A stretch of 33,075 bases of DNA, taken from positions 1-33,075 of the forward strand of contig CAYGRM010000026.1 of assembly GCA_964352225.1 (NCBI GenBank), in the 5' to 3' direction. This stretch comes from CAJQQY01 sp964352225 (GTDB lineage: Bacteria; Bacteroidota; Bacteroidia; Chitinophagales; Saprospiraceae). This document shows, one piece after another, positions 23,417 to 31,819 of this stretch (positions are counted from its first letter, which is position 1; every line of letters starts with the position of its first letter). The notes beneath the pieces were generated by a model, which saw only the letters and a list, made by a program, of their open reading frames with translations, ran no database searches and was not told the DNA's origin. The position numbers and the translations under genes are program-made.

Positions 23417-25228
23417 CTAAAATGTTTGTAATTCAACTAATTTTTGGTAAGCACCTTTTTTCTTTAAAAGAATTTCATGACGACCTCTTTCAATAATTTT
23501 TCCGTCATGCATTACAATGATTTCATCAGCATGTTGGATTGTCGAGAGTCGGTGAGCAATAACAATCGAAGTTCGATTTTTCATCAAGTGAGTCAAAGAT
23601 TGCTGAACTAATTTTTCAGATTCTGAATCAAGCGCAGAGGTGGCTTCATCTAAGATTAGGATAGGTGGATTTTTTAAAACTGCTCTTGCGATGGTAATTC
23701 TTTGGCGTTGGCCTCCACTAAGTTTATTGCCTCGATCGCCAATATTGGTTTCATAGCCATTTTCAGTTTTTAAAATAAAATCATGAGCATTAGCAATTTT
23801 GGCAGCTTCCATGACTTGCTCCGTGGAAATATTTTCTAATCCAAAAACGATATTATTATAAATACTATCATTAAATAAAATTGCCTCTTGCGAAACAATG
23901 CCCATCAAATGTCGAAGATCTTTTATTTTTAAATCTTTGATATTTTTTTCATCAATAAAAATTCCTCCTGAACTCACATCGTAAAATCTTGGAAGCAAAT
24001 CTACCAAAGTACTTTTTCCGGCACCCGAAGCTCCAACGAGGGCCACGATTTTTCCTTTTGGAATTTTTAAATCAACTTGATCCAATATCTTTTTTTCATC
24101 TTCTTGATAAAAGAAATTGATATTTCGATATTCAATAGAGTGATTAAATTGATAAATGGGCAAAGCATCTTTTTTCTCTTTAATCGTCTCCTCTGCATTT
24201 AAAATATGATCGACCCGATCTACTGCAGCAGCTCCTTTTTGAAAGTTGTAATATGCTTTTGAAAATGATTTGGCAGGATCAATTACGTAGTAAAAAGCCA
24301 TTAAAAAAGCAAAGAAACTTTCTGCTCCAAGTGCTCCACTAAAAACCTGTCTTGAACCATACCACAATAAAATAGCCACAACAGCAATCCCTAAAAACTC
24401 GGTCAATGGAGAGGATAAATCTCTTCGCCAAAGTAAATAAGTTAAGGTTTGTTTATAATCATCATTTTCTTTTTGGAATTTTCCTTCTTGGTATTTCTCT
24501 GCATTAAAACCCTTGATGATTCTCAAACCTGAAAGTCCTTCTTCGACAATCGAAACTAAATTACCTAGTTTTTCTTGAACAGTTGAAGACTTTTTTTTCA
24601 AAGTTTTTCCAATTCCGCCAATGATAATTGCCGTGAAAATAATTAGTATAAAAACAAAGACTGTCAGCGCTGGACTCAAATAAATCATCAATCCCAAACA
24701 TCCAAACATAATTAATGGCTCTCGAAAAAATGCTTCTAAAACATTTAAAATACTCCACTCAATCTCCATGACATCTGTCGTAATTCTTGACATTAAATCT
24801 CCCTTTTTTTCCTCTGAAAAATAGGAGAGGGGCAAGGCCATCATTTTGGAAAAAAGTTGTTGACGAACATCTCGAACGATTCCATTTCGAACCGGAGCCA
24901 TAAAAAATAAGGAAAGGTATCGGAATATATTTTTCAATAAAAAAAGCAAAACGATGAAGATACAAATATAGGCTAGGGCAACATCTTTGCTCTTAGTATT
25001 CATTAGGTTGCTAAACCAATATTTAGAATATTCGATTAAACTACCTGCACTCCAAGTCAAATCAGGTTCCTGCATTACAGGAGCTTCAAGATCAAAAAGT
25101 ATTTGTAAAAAAGGAATGATCGCGGGAATACTGACAATCGTAAACAATGCCATGAGGACGTTGCAAATGATATTGAGAATGACGTTGCGGCGGTATGGTT
25201 GAAGGTAACGGAGGAGTTTGCGAAGCAT
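23417..25228 (-). CDS. MsbA-like ABC transporter, fused permease and ATPase
   Basis: A 603-residue half-transporter. Six transmembrane helices occupy about residues 15-310. The nucleotide-binding domain has Walker A GASGAGKST (about 396-404), Q-loop GIVSQEAILFND, signature LSGGQRQR (about 500), Walker B ILILDEATSALDS and the H-loop IAHRLST. It acts as a homodimeric exporter. The sequence is closest in style to lipid A/lipid flippases (MsbA) and multidrug exporters; substrate is not decided by sequence. Position after porD and the nearby LpxL-like gene favour an envelope-lipid role, as an inference. recN, which usually follows DUF4835 in related genomes, is absent here. Confidence 0.9.
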   Translation of the reverse strand: MLRKLLRYLQPYRRNVILNIICNVLMALFTIVSIPAIIPFLQILFDLEAPVMQEPDLTWSAGSLIEYSKYWFSNLMNTKSKDVALAYICIFIVLLFLLKNIFRYLSLFFMAPVRNGIVRDVRQQLFSKMMALPLSYFSEEKKGDLMSRITTDVMEIEWSILNVLEAFFREPLIMFGCLGLMIYLSPALTVFVFILIIFTAIIIGGIGKTLKKKSSTVQEKLGNLVSIVEEGLSGLRIIKGFNAEKYQEGKFQKENDDYKQTLTYLLWRRDLSSPLTEFLGIAVVAILLWYGSRQVFSGALGAESFFAFLMAFYYVIDPAKSFSKAYYNFQKGAAAVDRVDHILNAEETIKEKKDALPIYQFNHSIEYRNINFFYQEDEKKILDQVDLKIPKGKIVALVGASGAGKSTLVDLLPRFYDVSSGGIFIDEKNIKDLKIKDLRHLMGIVSQEAILFNDSIYNNIVFGLENISTEQVMEAAKIANAHDFILKTENGYETNIGDRGNKLSGGQRQRITIARAVLKNPPILILDEATSALDSESEKLVQQSLTHLMKNRTSIVIAHRLSTIQHADEIIVMHDGKIIERGRHEILLKKKGAYQKLVELQTF

Positions 25229-25239
25229 GATCTATTCTA

Positions 25240-25317
25240 GTGATGAGTGATAAGTGATGAGTGATGAGTTTTTCACTCGCTGGTGAAACTCATCACTCAT
25301 CACTTATCGCTTATCAC
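25240..25317. repeat. 35-bp inverted repeat built of GTGATRA heptamers
   Basis: The left arm (25240-25276) is four tandem heptamers (GTGATGA, GTGATAA, GTGATGA, GTGATGA) plus GTTTTTCAC. The right arm (25283-25317) is its inverse with two mismatches and a 2-nt bulge. It fills the gap between porD and the ABC gene. No T-tract follows, so it is not a classical terminator. Confidence 0.8.
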
Positions 25318-25327
25318 CATTAAAAAG

Positions 25328-26230
25328 TTATTTTCCAATTCGTCGATATTCATTGGCATTAGAAGCATCGATTCGAACCATGATTTTATGAAAATCATCT
25401 TTCTCTAATTTAGTTCCCTGTTTGAAAATTTCTATGAGTTCGTCTCTTTTACTATTAGCAAACATTTGCATGATCATAGAGTTTGGATAATTTCGATTAA
25501 CATCTTTCATATTGGCGATTGCTTCCATTACAGATGCTCTTGCTTTAGTCGGATCCAAATGCATATTATCTAAACCTTCTCGGTGGTATTTGTACATCGC
25601 CATTCGATAATCTCTAATTCGAGGACTAGTCAAATTTTCGATGATCCAATACCTATTTCGATTACCATCAATTTGTCTCCAACCTGGAAAAGCAGAAGCT
25701 GCATTTTGTGGTACACTTTGAATAATGTCTTGGCAAATTCTAAAATAAGGATCTCCACCAAGTGGTGCAAATGAGTCATAATCCATCCCTAAAATTAAAT
25801 TTACATAATAACCTAACAAAGCGCTTAGGTTATCTTGAAATAAATTTGTACTAAAAACAATCGGTTGAAATGGCTCGTAATTAAAAATCACATCTTTATC
25901 TACATGATTCAAAAGTGGGGTTTCTTCGCTACTTCCAAAAATTGGGCGAGTTGATTGAATTGCTAAATCAGCTCTAAAAGAAGTTTGTGAAATTTCTTCT
26001 GTAATCGTTAATTGAATTTGACATTTGATTCTCTCTTCTTGATCGTAAACGTCTTCCGTCCATTTTCGGTTATTCAAAAACTCTTGGATGCTAGTTTCCA
26101 TATCTTTGAAAACTTTAGGATCCACATTTTGAATTTTTGGCGTATTAATATTTACATCAAAAAGTAACTCTTGAGCATTTGAAAATTGGCTCAAAAAAAT
26201 AGCGAATGCTAAAAGGAGAAATCTTTTCAT
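25328..26230 (-). CDS. porD: DUF4835 family, PorD-like type IX secretion protein
   Basis: A 300-residue protein with a signal peptide (MKRFLLLAFAIFLSQFSNAQ). The mature start ELLFDVNINTPKIQNVDPKVFKDMETSIQEFLNNRKWT is the DUF4835 hallmark, followed by TRPIFGSSEETPLLNHVD and GMDYDSFAPLGGDPYF. Full length for the family. Members are periplasmic and have been linked to the type IX secretion system (PorD). This fits the CHU_C-tagged surface protein in the window. It sits after coaBC in the conserved Bacteroidota order bamD - omega-like - coaBC - DUF4835. Confidence 0.88.
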   Translation of the reverse strand: MKRFLLLAFAIFLSQFSNAQELLFDVNINTPKIQNVDPKVFKDMETSIQEFLNNRKWTEDVYDQEERIKCQIQLTITEEISQTSFRADLAIQSTRPIFGSSEETPLLNHVDKDVIFNYEPFQPIVFSTNLFQDNLSALLGYYVNLILGMDYDSFAPLGGDPYFRICQDIIQSVPQNAASAFPGWRQIDGNRNRYWIIENLTSPRIRDYRMAMYKYHREGLDNMHLDPTKARASVMEAIANMKDVNRNYPNSMIMQMFANSKRDELIEIFKQGTKLEKDDFHKIMVRIDASNANEYRRIGK

Positions 26231-26251
26231 TTTACGTTATTTTATCAGATG

Positions 26252-26284
26252 AGTCCTTCCAGATTTTAAAAATCTGGAAGGACT
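26252..26284. other. Perfect 16-bp hairpin between coaBC and porD
   Basis: AGTCCTTCCAGATTTT and its exact inverse around a single central base, 22 nt before the porD ATG. No T-tract follows on the minus strand, so transcripts should read through; an mRNA processing or stability element is likely. Confidence 0.7.
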
Positions 26285-26299
26285 AAATTTGAAGGAATT

Positions 26300-27490
26300 T
26301 TATTCAATCATTGAGACAATCTCATCTACAATATCAATTGCTACTTTTGTCTTAGATTTTAACTCAAAATCCTTCATCTTATTGTCTTTTCGAAGGATTG
26401 TAATTTTGTTGGTATCAAGGGCGAATCCAGCGCCTTTATCTTGTAACGAATTTAAAACAATAAAGTCGAAGTTTTTTCGCGCTAATTTTCCTTTAGCATT
26501 TTCGATTTCATTATTAGTTTCCAAGGCAAAACCAATGAGTAATTGGTTGTCTCTTTTTTGCTTTCCTAACGTTGCTGCAATATCTGTGGTTTTTTCTAAC
26601 TCGATGGTGAGCGTTTTATCTTTTTTCTTAATTTTTTTATCCGCTACATTTACTGGCCGATAATCAGCAACTGCTGCGGCTAAAATGGAAATATCACTTT
26701 GTTCAAAATGACTTTGAGCTGCTTCGTACATCGACTGAGCATTGGTCACCCGAATCGTTTCGATATTTGGATGTTGGATTTTAAGAGAAGATGGGCCTAA
26801 AATCAATTTGACTTCAGCACCTCTATTTGCTAATTCTTTAGCAAGTTCAATACCCATTTTTCCACTTGATCTATTTCCAATAAATCGAACGGGGTCGATT
26901 GGTTCGTAAGTTGGGCCAGCGGTGATGAGCGCTTTTTTTTCTAGTAAATCTTCTTTTTGGGAAAAGTATTTTTCTAAAGTTTCTACGATAAACTCAGGTT
27001 CAGCCATTCTTCCATTTCCAATCAGTCCACTTGCTAATTCTCCATGTGCGACATCAATTAATTGGTTGCCATAGGACTGTAGTTTTTGCACATTGCTAAC
27101 TGTGGAAGGATGTAACCACATATCCAAGTCCATAGCTGGCGCAAAAAAAACAGGACATCGTGCAGAGAGGTAAGTAGCAACAATTACATTATCAGCTATC
27201 CCATTAGCCAACTTCGCTAAAGTGGTAGCAGTTGTTGGTGCAATGATCATTGCATCAGCCCAAAGACCTAATTCTACATGATTATTCCAACTTTCTTCTG
27301 AACTAACTTGGGTATGAACTGGTCTTTTGGAAAGCGTAGAAAGGGTAAGTGGTGTGATAAATTGGGTTGCCGATTCAGTCATCAAAATCTGTACTTCGGC
27401 ACCTGACTTAATTAATAGGCGAGTGAGGAATGCTGCTTTGTAAGCTGCAATACTGCCTGAAATGCCGAGGATGATTTTTTTTCCGACCAT
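26300..27490 (-). CDS. coaBC: Bifunctional phosphopantothenoylcysteine decarboxylase / phosphopantothenate-cysteine ligase
   Basis: A 396-residue protein from the ATG at 27490 (MVGKKIILGISGSIAAYKA). The frame extends to 27538, but that start would add 16 atypical residues. The N-terminal CoaC flavoprotein half has the His of NNHVELGLWADAMIIAPTTA and the APAMDLDMW substrate clamp. The C-terminal CoaB half starts at KKALITAGPTYEPIDPVRFIGNRSSGKMG and includes AAVADYRP. It catalyses two consecutive steps of coenzyme A synthesis. It is third in the bamD run, separated from the omega-like gene by an inverted repeat. Confidence 0.96.
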   Translation of the reverse strand: MVGKKIILGISGSIAAYKAAFLTRLLIKSGAEVQILMTESATQFITPLTLSTLSKRPVHTQVSSEESWNNHVELGLWADAMIIAPTTATTLAKLANGIADNVIVATYLSARCPVFFAPAMDLDMWLHPSTVSNVQKLQSYGNQLIDVAHGELASGLIGNGRMAEPEFIVETLEKYFSQKEDLLEKKALITAGPTYEPIDPVRFIGNRSSGKMGIELAKELANRGAEVKLILGPSSLKIQHPNIETIRVTNAQSMYEAAQSHFEQSDISILAAAVADYRPVNVADKKIKKKDKTLTIELEKTTDIAATLGKQKRDNQLLIGFALETNNEIENAKGKLARKNFDFIVLNSLQDKGAGFALDTNKITILRKDNKMKDFELKSKTKVAIDIVDEIVSMIE

Positions 27491-27521
27491 AGTATAAAAT
27501 TTCTTTAACTCCTTAAATGAA

Positions 27522-27563
27522 AAATGATGAATGACCACAAAGGAAATTCATCATTCATCATTT
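27522..27563. repeat. 13-bp inverted repeat between the omega-like gene and coaBC
   Basis: AAATGATGAATGA (27522-27534) and its exact inverse (27551-27563), 16 nt apart, both made of near-heptameric ATGATGA/ATTCATC units. No T-tract follows. It resembles in style the heptamer repeat at 25240. Confidence 0.65.
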
Positions 27564-27580
27564 AATGTTCATCGTTATTT

Positions 27581-27925
27581 CTAAAAATCTTTTTTCTCAC
27601 CACCTTCTTTATAACGATAAGAAATTTCTCCATTGGCAAATTCCTCTGCTGCAATTAAAACAGGATTTGGTAATCGCTCATAGAATTTAGAAATCTCGAT
27701 CTGTTCTTTATTTTCGTGAATCTCTTCGATGGTATCAGAGTTAACTGCAAATTCATCTAATTTGCTAGTCAATTCTAATTTTAAATCAACAGCAACACGT
27801 GATGCTCTTTTGCTAATAACATTTAATGCTTCGTAAATATTGTCAGCTTCACCGATGAAATCTTTGATAGAACGTGCTTGAATATTAGCTTCAAGACCTT
27901 GAACTTTGGATTTGATATCTGTCAT
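27581..27925 (-). CDS. RNA polymerase omega-like subunit (Rpb6/RpoZ family)
   Basis: A 114-residue protein. The core NIYEALNVISKRASRVAVDLKLEL matches the omega/Rpb6 helix. DSIEEI-like and ENKEQIEISKFYERLPNPVLIAAEEF segments are typical of the Bacteroidota version, which is longer than E. coli omega. It stabilises the beta-prime subunit during polymerase assembly. The ATG lies inside the end of bamD (35-nt overlap), indicating translational coupling. Annotated rpoZ in some relatives; sequence divergence is high, so I leave the symbol open. Confidence 0.85.
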   Translation of the reverse strand: MTDIKSKVQGLEANIQARSIKDFIGEADNIYEALNVISKRASRVAVDLKLELTSKLDEFAVNSDTIEEIHENKEQIEISKFYERLPNPVLIAAEEFANGEISYRYKEGGEKKDF

Positions 27926-28730
27926 TTTCTAATTGTTTTAACTTTTTAGTAGTGTTATTAAAAATCGAATCCGCCTCTTTTCTATATTTACTTGTTGAAT
28001 ATTTATCAACAAATTTTTTGTAATATTTCAAAGTAAGGTCGTATCGTTCTGCTTGTTTGTTATAGATACTATTTTGAGCTAAAAGATAATTTCCTTTTAA
28101 AATCAAAAATCTCACTCGTTCTGCGTCTGGAGACTCTGGAAAGTCTTTTAACAAGTTTTCAAACGAAGTGGTAGCAGCTTGATATTGTCTAAGGTCATAG
28201 TATAATTCACCTTCGGCAAATGCTTTTTTCTCCATTTTTCGACGCATCACATCAATTAATTTATTGCATTCCTCTACTCGGTCACTTGTAGGATAAGTAT
28301 TTACGAATAACTGAAACTGATCAATGGCCTTGGCTGAATACGTCTGATCCAACCGATAAGTCGGAGAAAGTCTATAATTAGAGAATCCAATCATAAAATC
28401 AGCTTCCTCTCTAAACGTACTATTGGGGAAAGTAGTTGTGAAATTTCTAAAATAATAAGAAGCCAAAACATAACGATTCAAATGGAAGTGAGTATAGGAA
28501 TAGTAAAAGTATACTTTTTCTGCTTCCACTTTTCCTCTCAAATTATTGATGATAAGTTCGAAAAGGTTTTGAGCTTTTAGATACTCTTCATCTTCGTAAT
28601 ATTCAAAGGCTTTTTTATAGATTAAATCCACATCTCCTCCTGCTCTTAGTTTTTCAAAATCACTTTTACATGAGCTGAAAAATATAAATCCGATTGCCAA
28701 TAATATGGGAAAAATTAACTTTATTTTCAT
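27891..28730 (-). CDS. bamD: Outer membrane protein assembly factor BamD
   Basis: A 279-residue lipoprotein: signal MKIKLIFPILLAIGF with lipobox FSSC (Cys21). It consists of tetratricopeptide-type helices: KLRAGGDVDLIYKKAFEYYEDEEYLKAQNLFELII, RYVLASYYFRNFTTTFPNS, and SAKAIDQFQLFVNTYPTSDRVEEC. It is part of the BAM complex that inserts beta-barrel proteins into the outer membrane. It heads the run with the omega-like gene, coaBC and porD, overlapping the next gene by 35 nt. Confidence 0.93.
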   Translation of the reverse strand: MKIKLIFPILLAIGFIFFSSCKSDFEKLRAGGDVDLIYKKAFEYYEDEEYLKAQNLFELIINNLRGKVEAEKVYFYYSYTHFHLNRYVLASYYFRNFTTTFPNSTFREEADFMIGFSNYRLSPTYRLDQTYSAKAIDQFQLFVNTYPTSDRVEECNKLIDVMRRKMEKKAFAEGELYYDLRQYQAATTSFENLLKDFPESPDAERVRFLILKGNYLLAQNSIYNKQAERYDLTLKYYKKFVDKYSTSKYRKEADSIFNNTTKKLKQLENDRYQIQSSRS

Positions 28731-28737
28731 AAGTGCG

Positions 28738-28745
28738 CAAAATTA
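28738..28745 (-). promoter_or_regulatory. TAnnTTTG box abutting bamD
   Basis: On the minus strand TAATTTTG ends 7 nt before the bamD ATG (28730). It fits the -7 consensus and would give a nearly leaderless transcript. No good -33 element is seen. Confidence 0.35.
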
Positions 28746-28827
28746 CAATTTTTTATTGAAAAATAGGAATATTTTTGTTCAATCTATTAAACGCAAAGTG
28801 AAGCAATAATCGTTGGAATTTCAAAAT

Positions 28828-28864
28828 AAAAAACCTGCTTTTGAACATCAAAAGCAGGTTTTTT
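28828..28864. terminator. Terminator after the DUF4412 gene
   Basis: AAAAAACCTGCTTTTGA (28828-28844) pairs perfectly with TCAAAAGCAGGTTTTTT (28848-28864) around a 3-nt loop. A/T tracts on both sides make it functional in either direction; on the minus strand it follows the DUF4412 gene. Confidence 0.92.
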
Positions 28865-28917
28865 ATTAAAAATCGCCTGAACGTGAAACTTTTGAAGTCT
28901 ATCGTTCAAGGTTAAAA

Positions 28918-29685
28918 TTACATACCTCCGCCCATTTTTTGAAGGTCATCCATATTCATTTTTTCGTAGCCAGTTGTATCTAATTTGAAAATATTTTTAT
29001 CTACTGTATTCTCAATTTTAGTAGCTGCAAAAGTGATGGAACCACCTTTTCCTTTTTCCCCACCTGAAATAGTCATCTCTAAAGGTACACCTGTGAATTT
29101 TAACTCCGGAGTACCTGAAGATTTCATGCTTTCCATCATTGACGCTGGGTATTTTATCGCATCTGTTAAATAAAGAGAAACTTTGAGATTGTTTTCTTTA
29201 GCTTCTTTATTATTGATAGTGATGTTTGCTTTGTAGCAATCGTAACCTGAGATATTTTTCTTATCTTTTTTATCGAAAGTTACATCATAGTCAAATTCAT
29301 CAGCTTTTGAAGTCCCATCCTCTTGCATTTTTTTTGCTTTTTCCTCCATTTCTTTGAATTGATCAGCTTTAACTTCTGTCATCATTTTATTTCCCATTGC
29401 GTCGATTAACATCAACATATCTTTTGGGTCAGTTTTGAATAACATTTGCATTTTCATCATTCCTCCCATCACATTTCCTGTAACTAAAGATTGATCCTTG
29501 GTAAAAGCGATGTTCATGGTCGCTGTTTTGAACATTTGTAATTGAGGAGCAGCAGATGGATCATCTACTTGTAAATCAGTAATTCCAATGGTAATATTGC
29601 CTTCTTTTAGTTCTTTTTGCGCAGCTACATTTTGCATTCCAGCTACTAAAAATACGAAAAGAAAGAGTCCAATAAATTTTTTCAT
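28918..29685 (-). CDS. DUF4412 domain-containing secreted protein
   Basis: A 255-residue protein from ATG 29685 (MKKFIGLFLFVFLVAGMQNVAAQ, a signal peptide); an ATG three codons upstream (29694) is possible. The mature part is unusually rich in Met (MGGMMKMQMLF, MLMLIDAMGNKMM, YEKMNMDDLQKMGGGM) and Lys. The pattern of a GYDCYKANITI strand and a C-terminal LDTTGYEKMNM segment fits DUF4412, a periplasmic lipoprotein-localisation-like (LolA/LolB-like) fold of unknown role. The Met-rich C-terminus could bind metal, but this is speculation. Monocistronic. Confidence 0.78.
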   Translation of the reverse strand: MKKFIGLFLFVFLVAGMQNVAAQKELKEGNITIGITDLQVDDPSAAPQLQMFKTATMNIAFTKDQSLVTGNVMGGMMKMQMLFKTDPKDMLMLIDAMGNKMMTEVKADQFKEMEEKAKKMQEDGTSKADEFDYDVTFDKKDKKNISGYDCYKANITINNKEAKENNLKVSLYLTDAIKYPASMMESMKSSGTPELKFTGVPLEMTISGGEKGKGGSITFAATKIENTVDKNIFKLDTTGYEKMNMDDLQKMGGGM

Positions 29686-29771
29686 GTTTAACATTTTTGA
29701 AATTTGAAAATTATTTTTCTAAATAGGATAGGATGATCTAGTTAGTAACGTTTTTATTATAATTATTTGTA

Positions 29772-29779
29772 CAAATATA
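29772..29779 (-). promoter_or_regulatory. TAnnTTTG promoter box of the DUF4412 gene
   Basis: On the minus strand TATATTTG matches the -7 consensus and overlaps the 12-bp palindrome ATTTGTACAAAT (29766-29777). Predicted leader about 80 nt. The palindrome could be an operator. Confidence 0.45.
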
Positions 29780-29895
29780 AGTTCATTTTTACTGGGAAAA
29801 AATTCTTATAAATGTGTTTAGTATATTAAAATGAGTGGTTTATCTATTTGACGGTCGTTTCAGAGAAAGTAATGAATTTTAAAAAACATTTCCTA

Positions 29896-30750
29896 CTAGT
29901 TTTCTATATTTTTTAAATAGGTGAAATTTTTATTGGCTCGCGCCATTTCTACACCTGCCTGATCAAATCTCTTTTTAATACTTTCCATCACATCGCAAGA
30001 TAATTCGTAAGCTTTGCCAGCATCGATTGCCCAAGTCCATACTCTGATAGTAATTCCAATATTAGTAAATCCAACTACTCTTACTGGAACTTTGGGGTTT
30101 CCCAATTCGATTTCTTCAGGAGTTCGATTGTCGAGGGAAAGGGGATGTTTCTCTACTTCCTCTTGGATAAGTGTTCTGATCAAATCAAGATTAGAATCCA
30201 TCGCTACATTGAACTCAATTGGTCGAACAATCTTATCATTACTAAAGTCAAAATTGATCAGAATTTCATCACTAATTACGGTATTTGGAATAATAATTCT
30301 TCTATTCTCAAAGTCTCGAATTACAGTATGTCGAAGTGTAATGTCTTCAACAAATCCTTGCATCGTATCCCTGATCAATAATCGGTCATTCACTCGGAAT
30401 GGTTTGAAAATAATAATGAATAAACCACTAATAATATTACTTAATGCATGTTGGGAGGCGAAACCTGCAGCAATTGCCAGAATCCCAGCACCTGCTAGTA
30501 AAGAATTGGCAACTTGCCTCATTTGAGGAACTTCATATATTGCCCAACCAAATCCCACTAAGTAAATAATGGCAGTAATAGCATGTCCTACAAATTTATA
30601 ATTGGTAGGGTCATTATGCATTATCCTAGCGGAATGTTTAATGAAGTTGTTATATAATTTTCGAAAAATAAAAGCGAAGATTATCGTTACAAAAATTATG
30701 ATAATTGGTGTTGATATTTCGAATAAGTAGTTTAGAATGGCGTCTTTCAT
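29896..30750 (-). CDS. MscS family mechanosensitive channel
   Basis: A 284-residue protein. Three hydrophobic segments (about 12-32, 55-75, 84-106), the Gly/Ala-rich pore helix (SLLAGAGILAIAAGFASQHALSNIISG), the FKPFRVNDRLLI signature, a beta domain with NRRIIIPNTVISDEILINF, and an alpha/beta C-terminus with VWTWAIDAGKAYELSCDVMESIKKRFDQAGVE. It differs clearly from the channel at 2879 (for example AGFASQHAL instead of GFAFKDIGEN), so the two are not a recent duplication. No obvious promoter box lies upstream. Confidence 0.9.
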   Translation of the reverse strand: MKDAILNYLFEISTPIIIIFVTIIFAFIFRKLYNNFIKHSARIMHNDPTNYKFVGHAITAIIYLVGFGWAIYEVPQMRQVANSLLAGAGILAIAAGFASQHALSNIISGLFIIIFKPFRVNDRLLIRDTMQGFVEDITLRHTVIRDFENRRIIIPNTVISDEILINFDFSNDKIVRPIEFNVAMDSNLDLIRTLIQEEVEKHPLSLDNRTPEEIELGNPKVPVRVVGFTNIGITIRVWTWAIDAGKAYELSCDVMESIKKRFDQAGVEMARANKNFTYLKNIEN

Positions 30751-30806
30751 GTATTTTTTTATGTTAAAGTGTTAGTAGTCAGTTGGTTATGTTTATTTGG
30801 AGAAGC

Positions 30807-31679
30807 TTATTGAGTTAATTTCCATCGTTTGTGAGACCAGAGCCAATCTTGCGGTTTTGCCAGAATTTGTTGTTCCAATTTGCGCATGTATGCTGCTGTT
30901 ATTTCTCCTTCAGCAGTATCTCTTGGAGTGTCAGTTATTTTTTCGAAACGTACCTCGTAGTATCCTCTTTTAACTCGATTAATTGCCATGTTTAGAACCG
31001 GGTAATCCATCCGTCGAGCCATGCGATCACCACCCCAAAGGCAAGCAGTTTTTTGATTTAAAAAATGCACCCAATCTGCTTTTTCGGCAGCACTTTTTGA
31101 GGGGCTTTGATCAGCAATATAAACGAAAAGTGCTGGTCGTTTGTCCCAATTTGAAATCACTTCATTCGCTTGATCAGGATAGAGAACCATTACATTTTCA
31201 TGAGTTCTATATTTTTGAACATATCGGTCGAGGTATTTGTTTTTTATTCGAGCAACGACACCAACGGTGATGCACTTTAGTTGCAAACTAATTCCTTGAA
31301 CTGCCCATTCCCAATTTCCATAATGACTAGCCATGCCGACTATATTTTGTCCTTTGTCATAATATGCATCAGCTACTTCAGGATTGATAAATTTATATCT
31401 TTTTAAAATTTCTGCATCACTCATGGACATCCCTTTAATTCCCTCGAGCAAAATATCACAAAGGTTTCGATAAGATTTTTCAATCAAAGATTGGATTTCC
31501 GCATCGCTCTTTTCAGGAAAGGAATGTTCTAAATTATCTCTCACTACCTTAATTCGATATTTTATTATCTTCAAAAATAAAAATCGTAAGCCATCAGATA
31601 ATCGATACAACAACCAAAAAGGTATAATCGAAAAAAGAGCAACCATCACTCGAAAAAAGATATAGGATACTAATTGCAT
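30807..31679 (-). CDS. LpxL/HtrB-type lysophospholipid acyltransferase
   Basis: A 290-residue protein from ATG 31679 (MQLVSYIFFRVMVALFSIIPFWLLYRLSD, a membrane anchor). The frame runs to 31709, but a promoter-type box at 31691-31698 lies between the two starts. The catalytic HX4E motif is in GMASHYGNWEWA; RIKNKYLDRYVQKYR, KRPALFVYIADQSP and CLWGGDRMARRMDYPVLNM follow the family order. Such enzymes add secondary acyl chains to lipid A or related lipids on the inner membrane. The last residues KPQDWLWSHKRWKL are the typical C-terminal signature. Likely works with the MsbA-like exporter, by inference. Confidence 0.92.
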   Translation of the reverse strand: MQLVSYIFFRVMVALFSIIPFWLLYRLSDGLRFLFLKIIKYRIKVVRDNLEHSFPEKSDAEIQSLIEKSYRNLCDILLEGIKGMSMSDAEILKRYKFINPEVADAYYDKGQNIVGMASHYGNWEWAVQGISLQLKCITVGVVARIKNKYLDRYVQKYRTHENVMVLYPDQANEVISNWDKRPALFVYIADQSPSKSAAEKADWVHFLNQKTACLWGGDRMARRMDYPVLNMAINRVKRGYYEVRFEKITDTPRDTAEGEITAAYMRKLEQQILAKPQDWLWSHKRWKLTQ

Positions 31680-31690
31680 AGTTTTTTTTG

Positions 31691-31698
31691 CAAAAATA
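31691..31698 (-). promoter_or_regulatory. TAnnTTTG box just upstream of the acyltransferase
   Basis: On the minus strand TATTTTTG ends 11 nt before ATG 31679, which supports that start over 31709 and predicts a very short leader. The -33 element is not clear. Confidence 0.4.
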
Positions 31699-31819
31699 AA
31701 CAACTTCAATACCTATTTTCGGTCTAAGACTTTTTTTTTTAGAAAAGAAAATATGTCCTTGTTTTCAAATGGTGCTATTGTTTATTTACATTAGCAAATA
31801 AATAAAAAAAATCATTCTT

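Noticed and set aside
30014..30526. 170-codon plus-strand frame opposite the second MscS gene
   Set aside because: Complement of a conserved MscS gene; no family resemblance.
31731..31746. Possible fifth GAAC/AGA promoter before the asparaginase
   Set aside because: The TTTTTAGA half is present but no GAAC lies at the required spacing.
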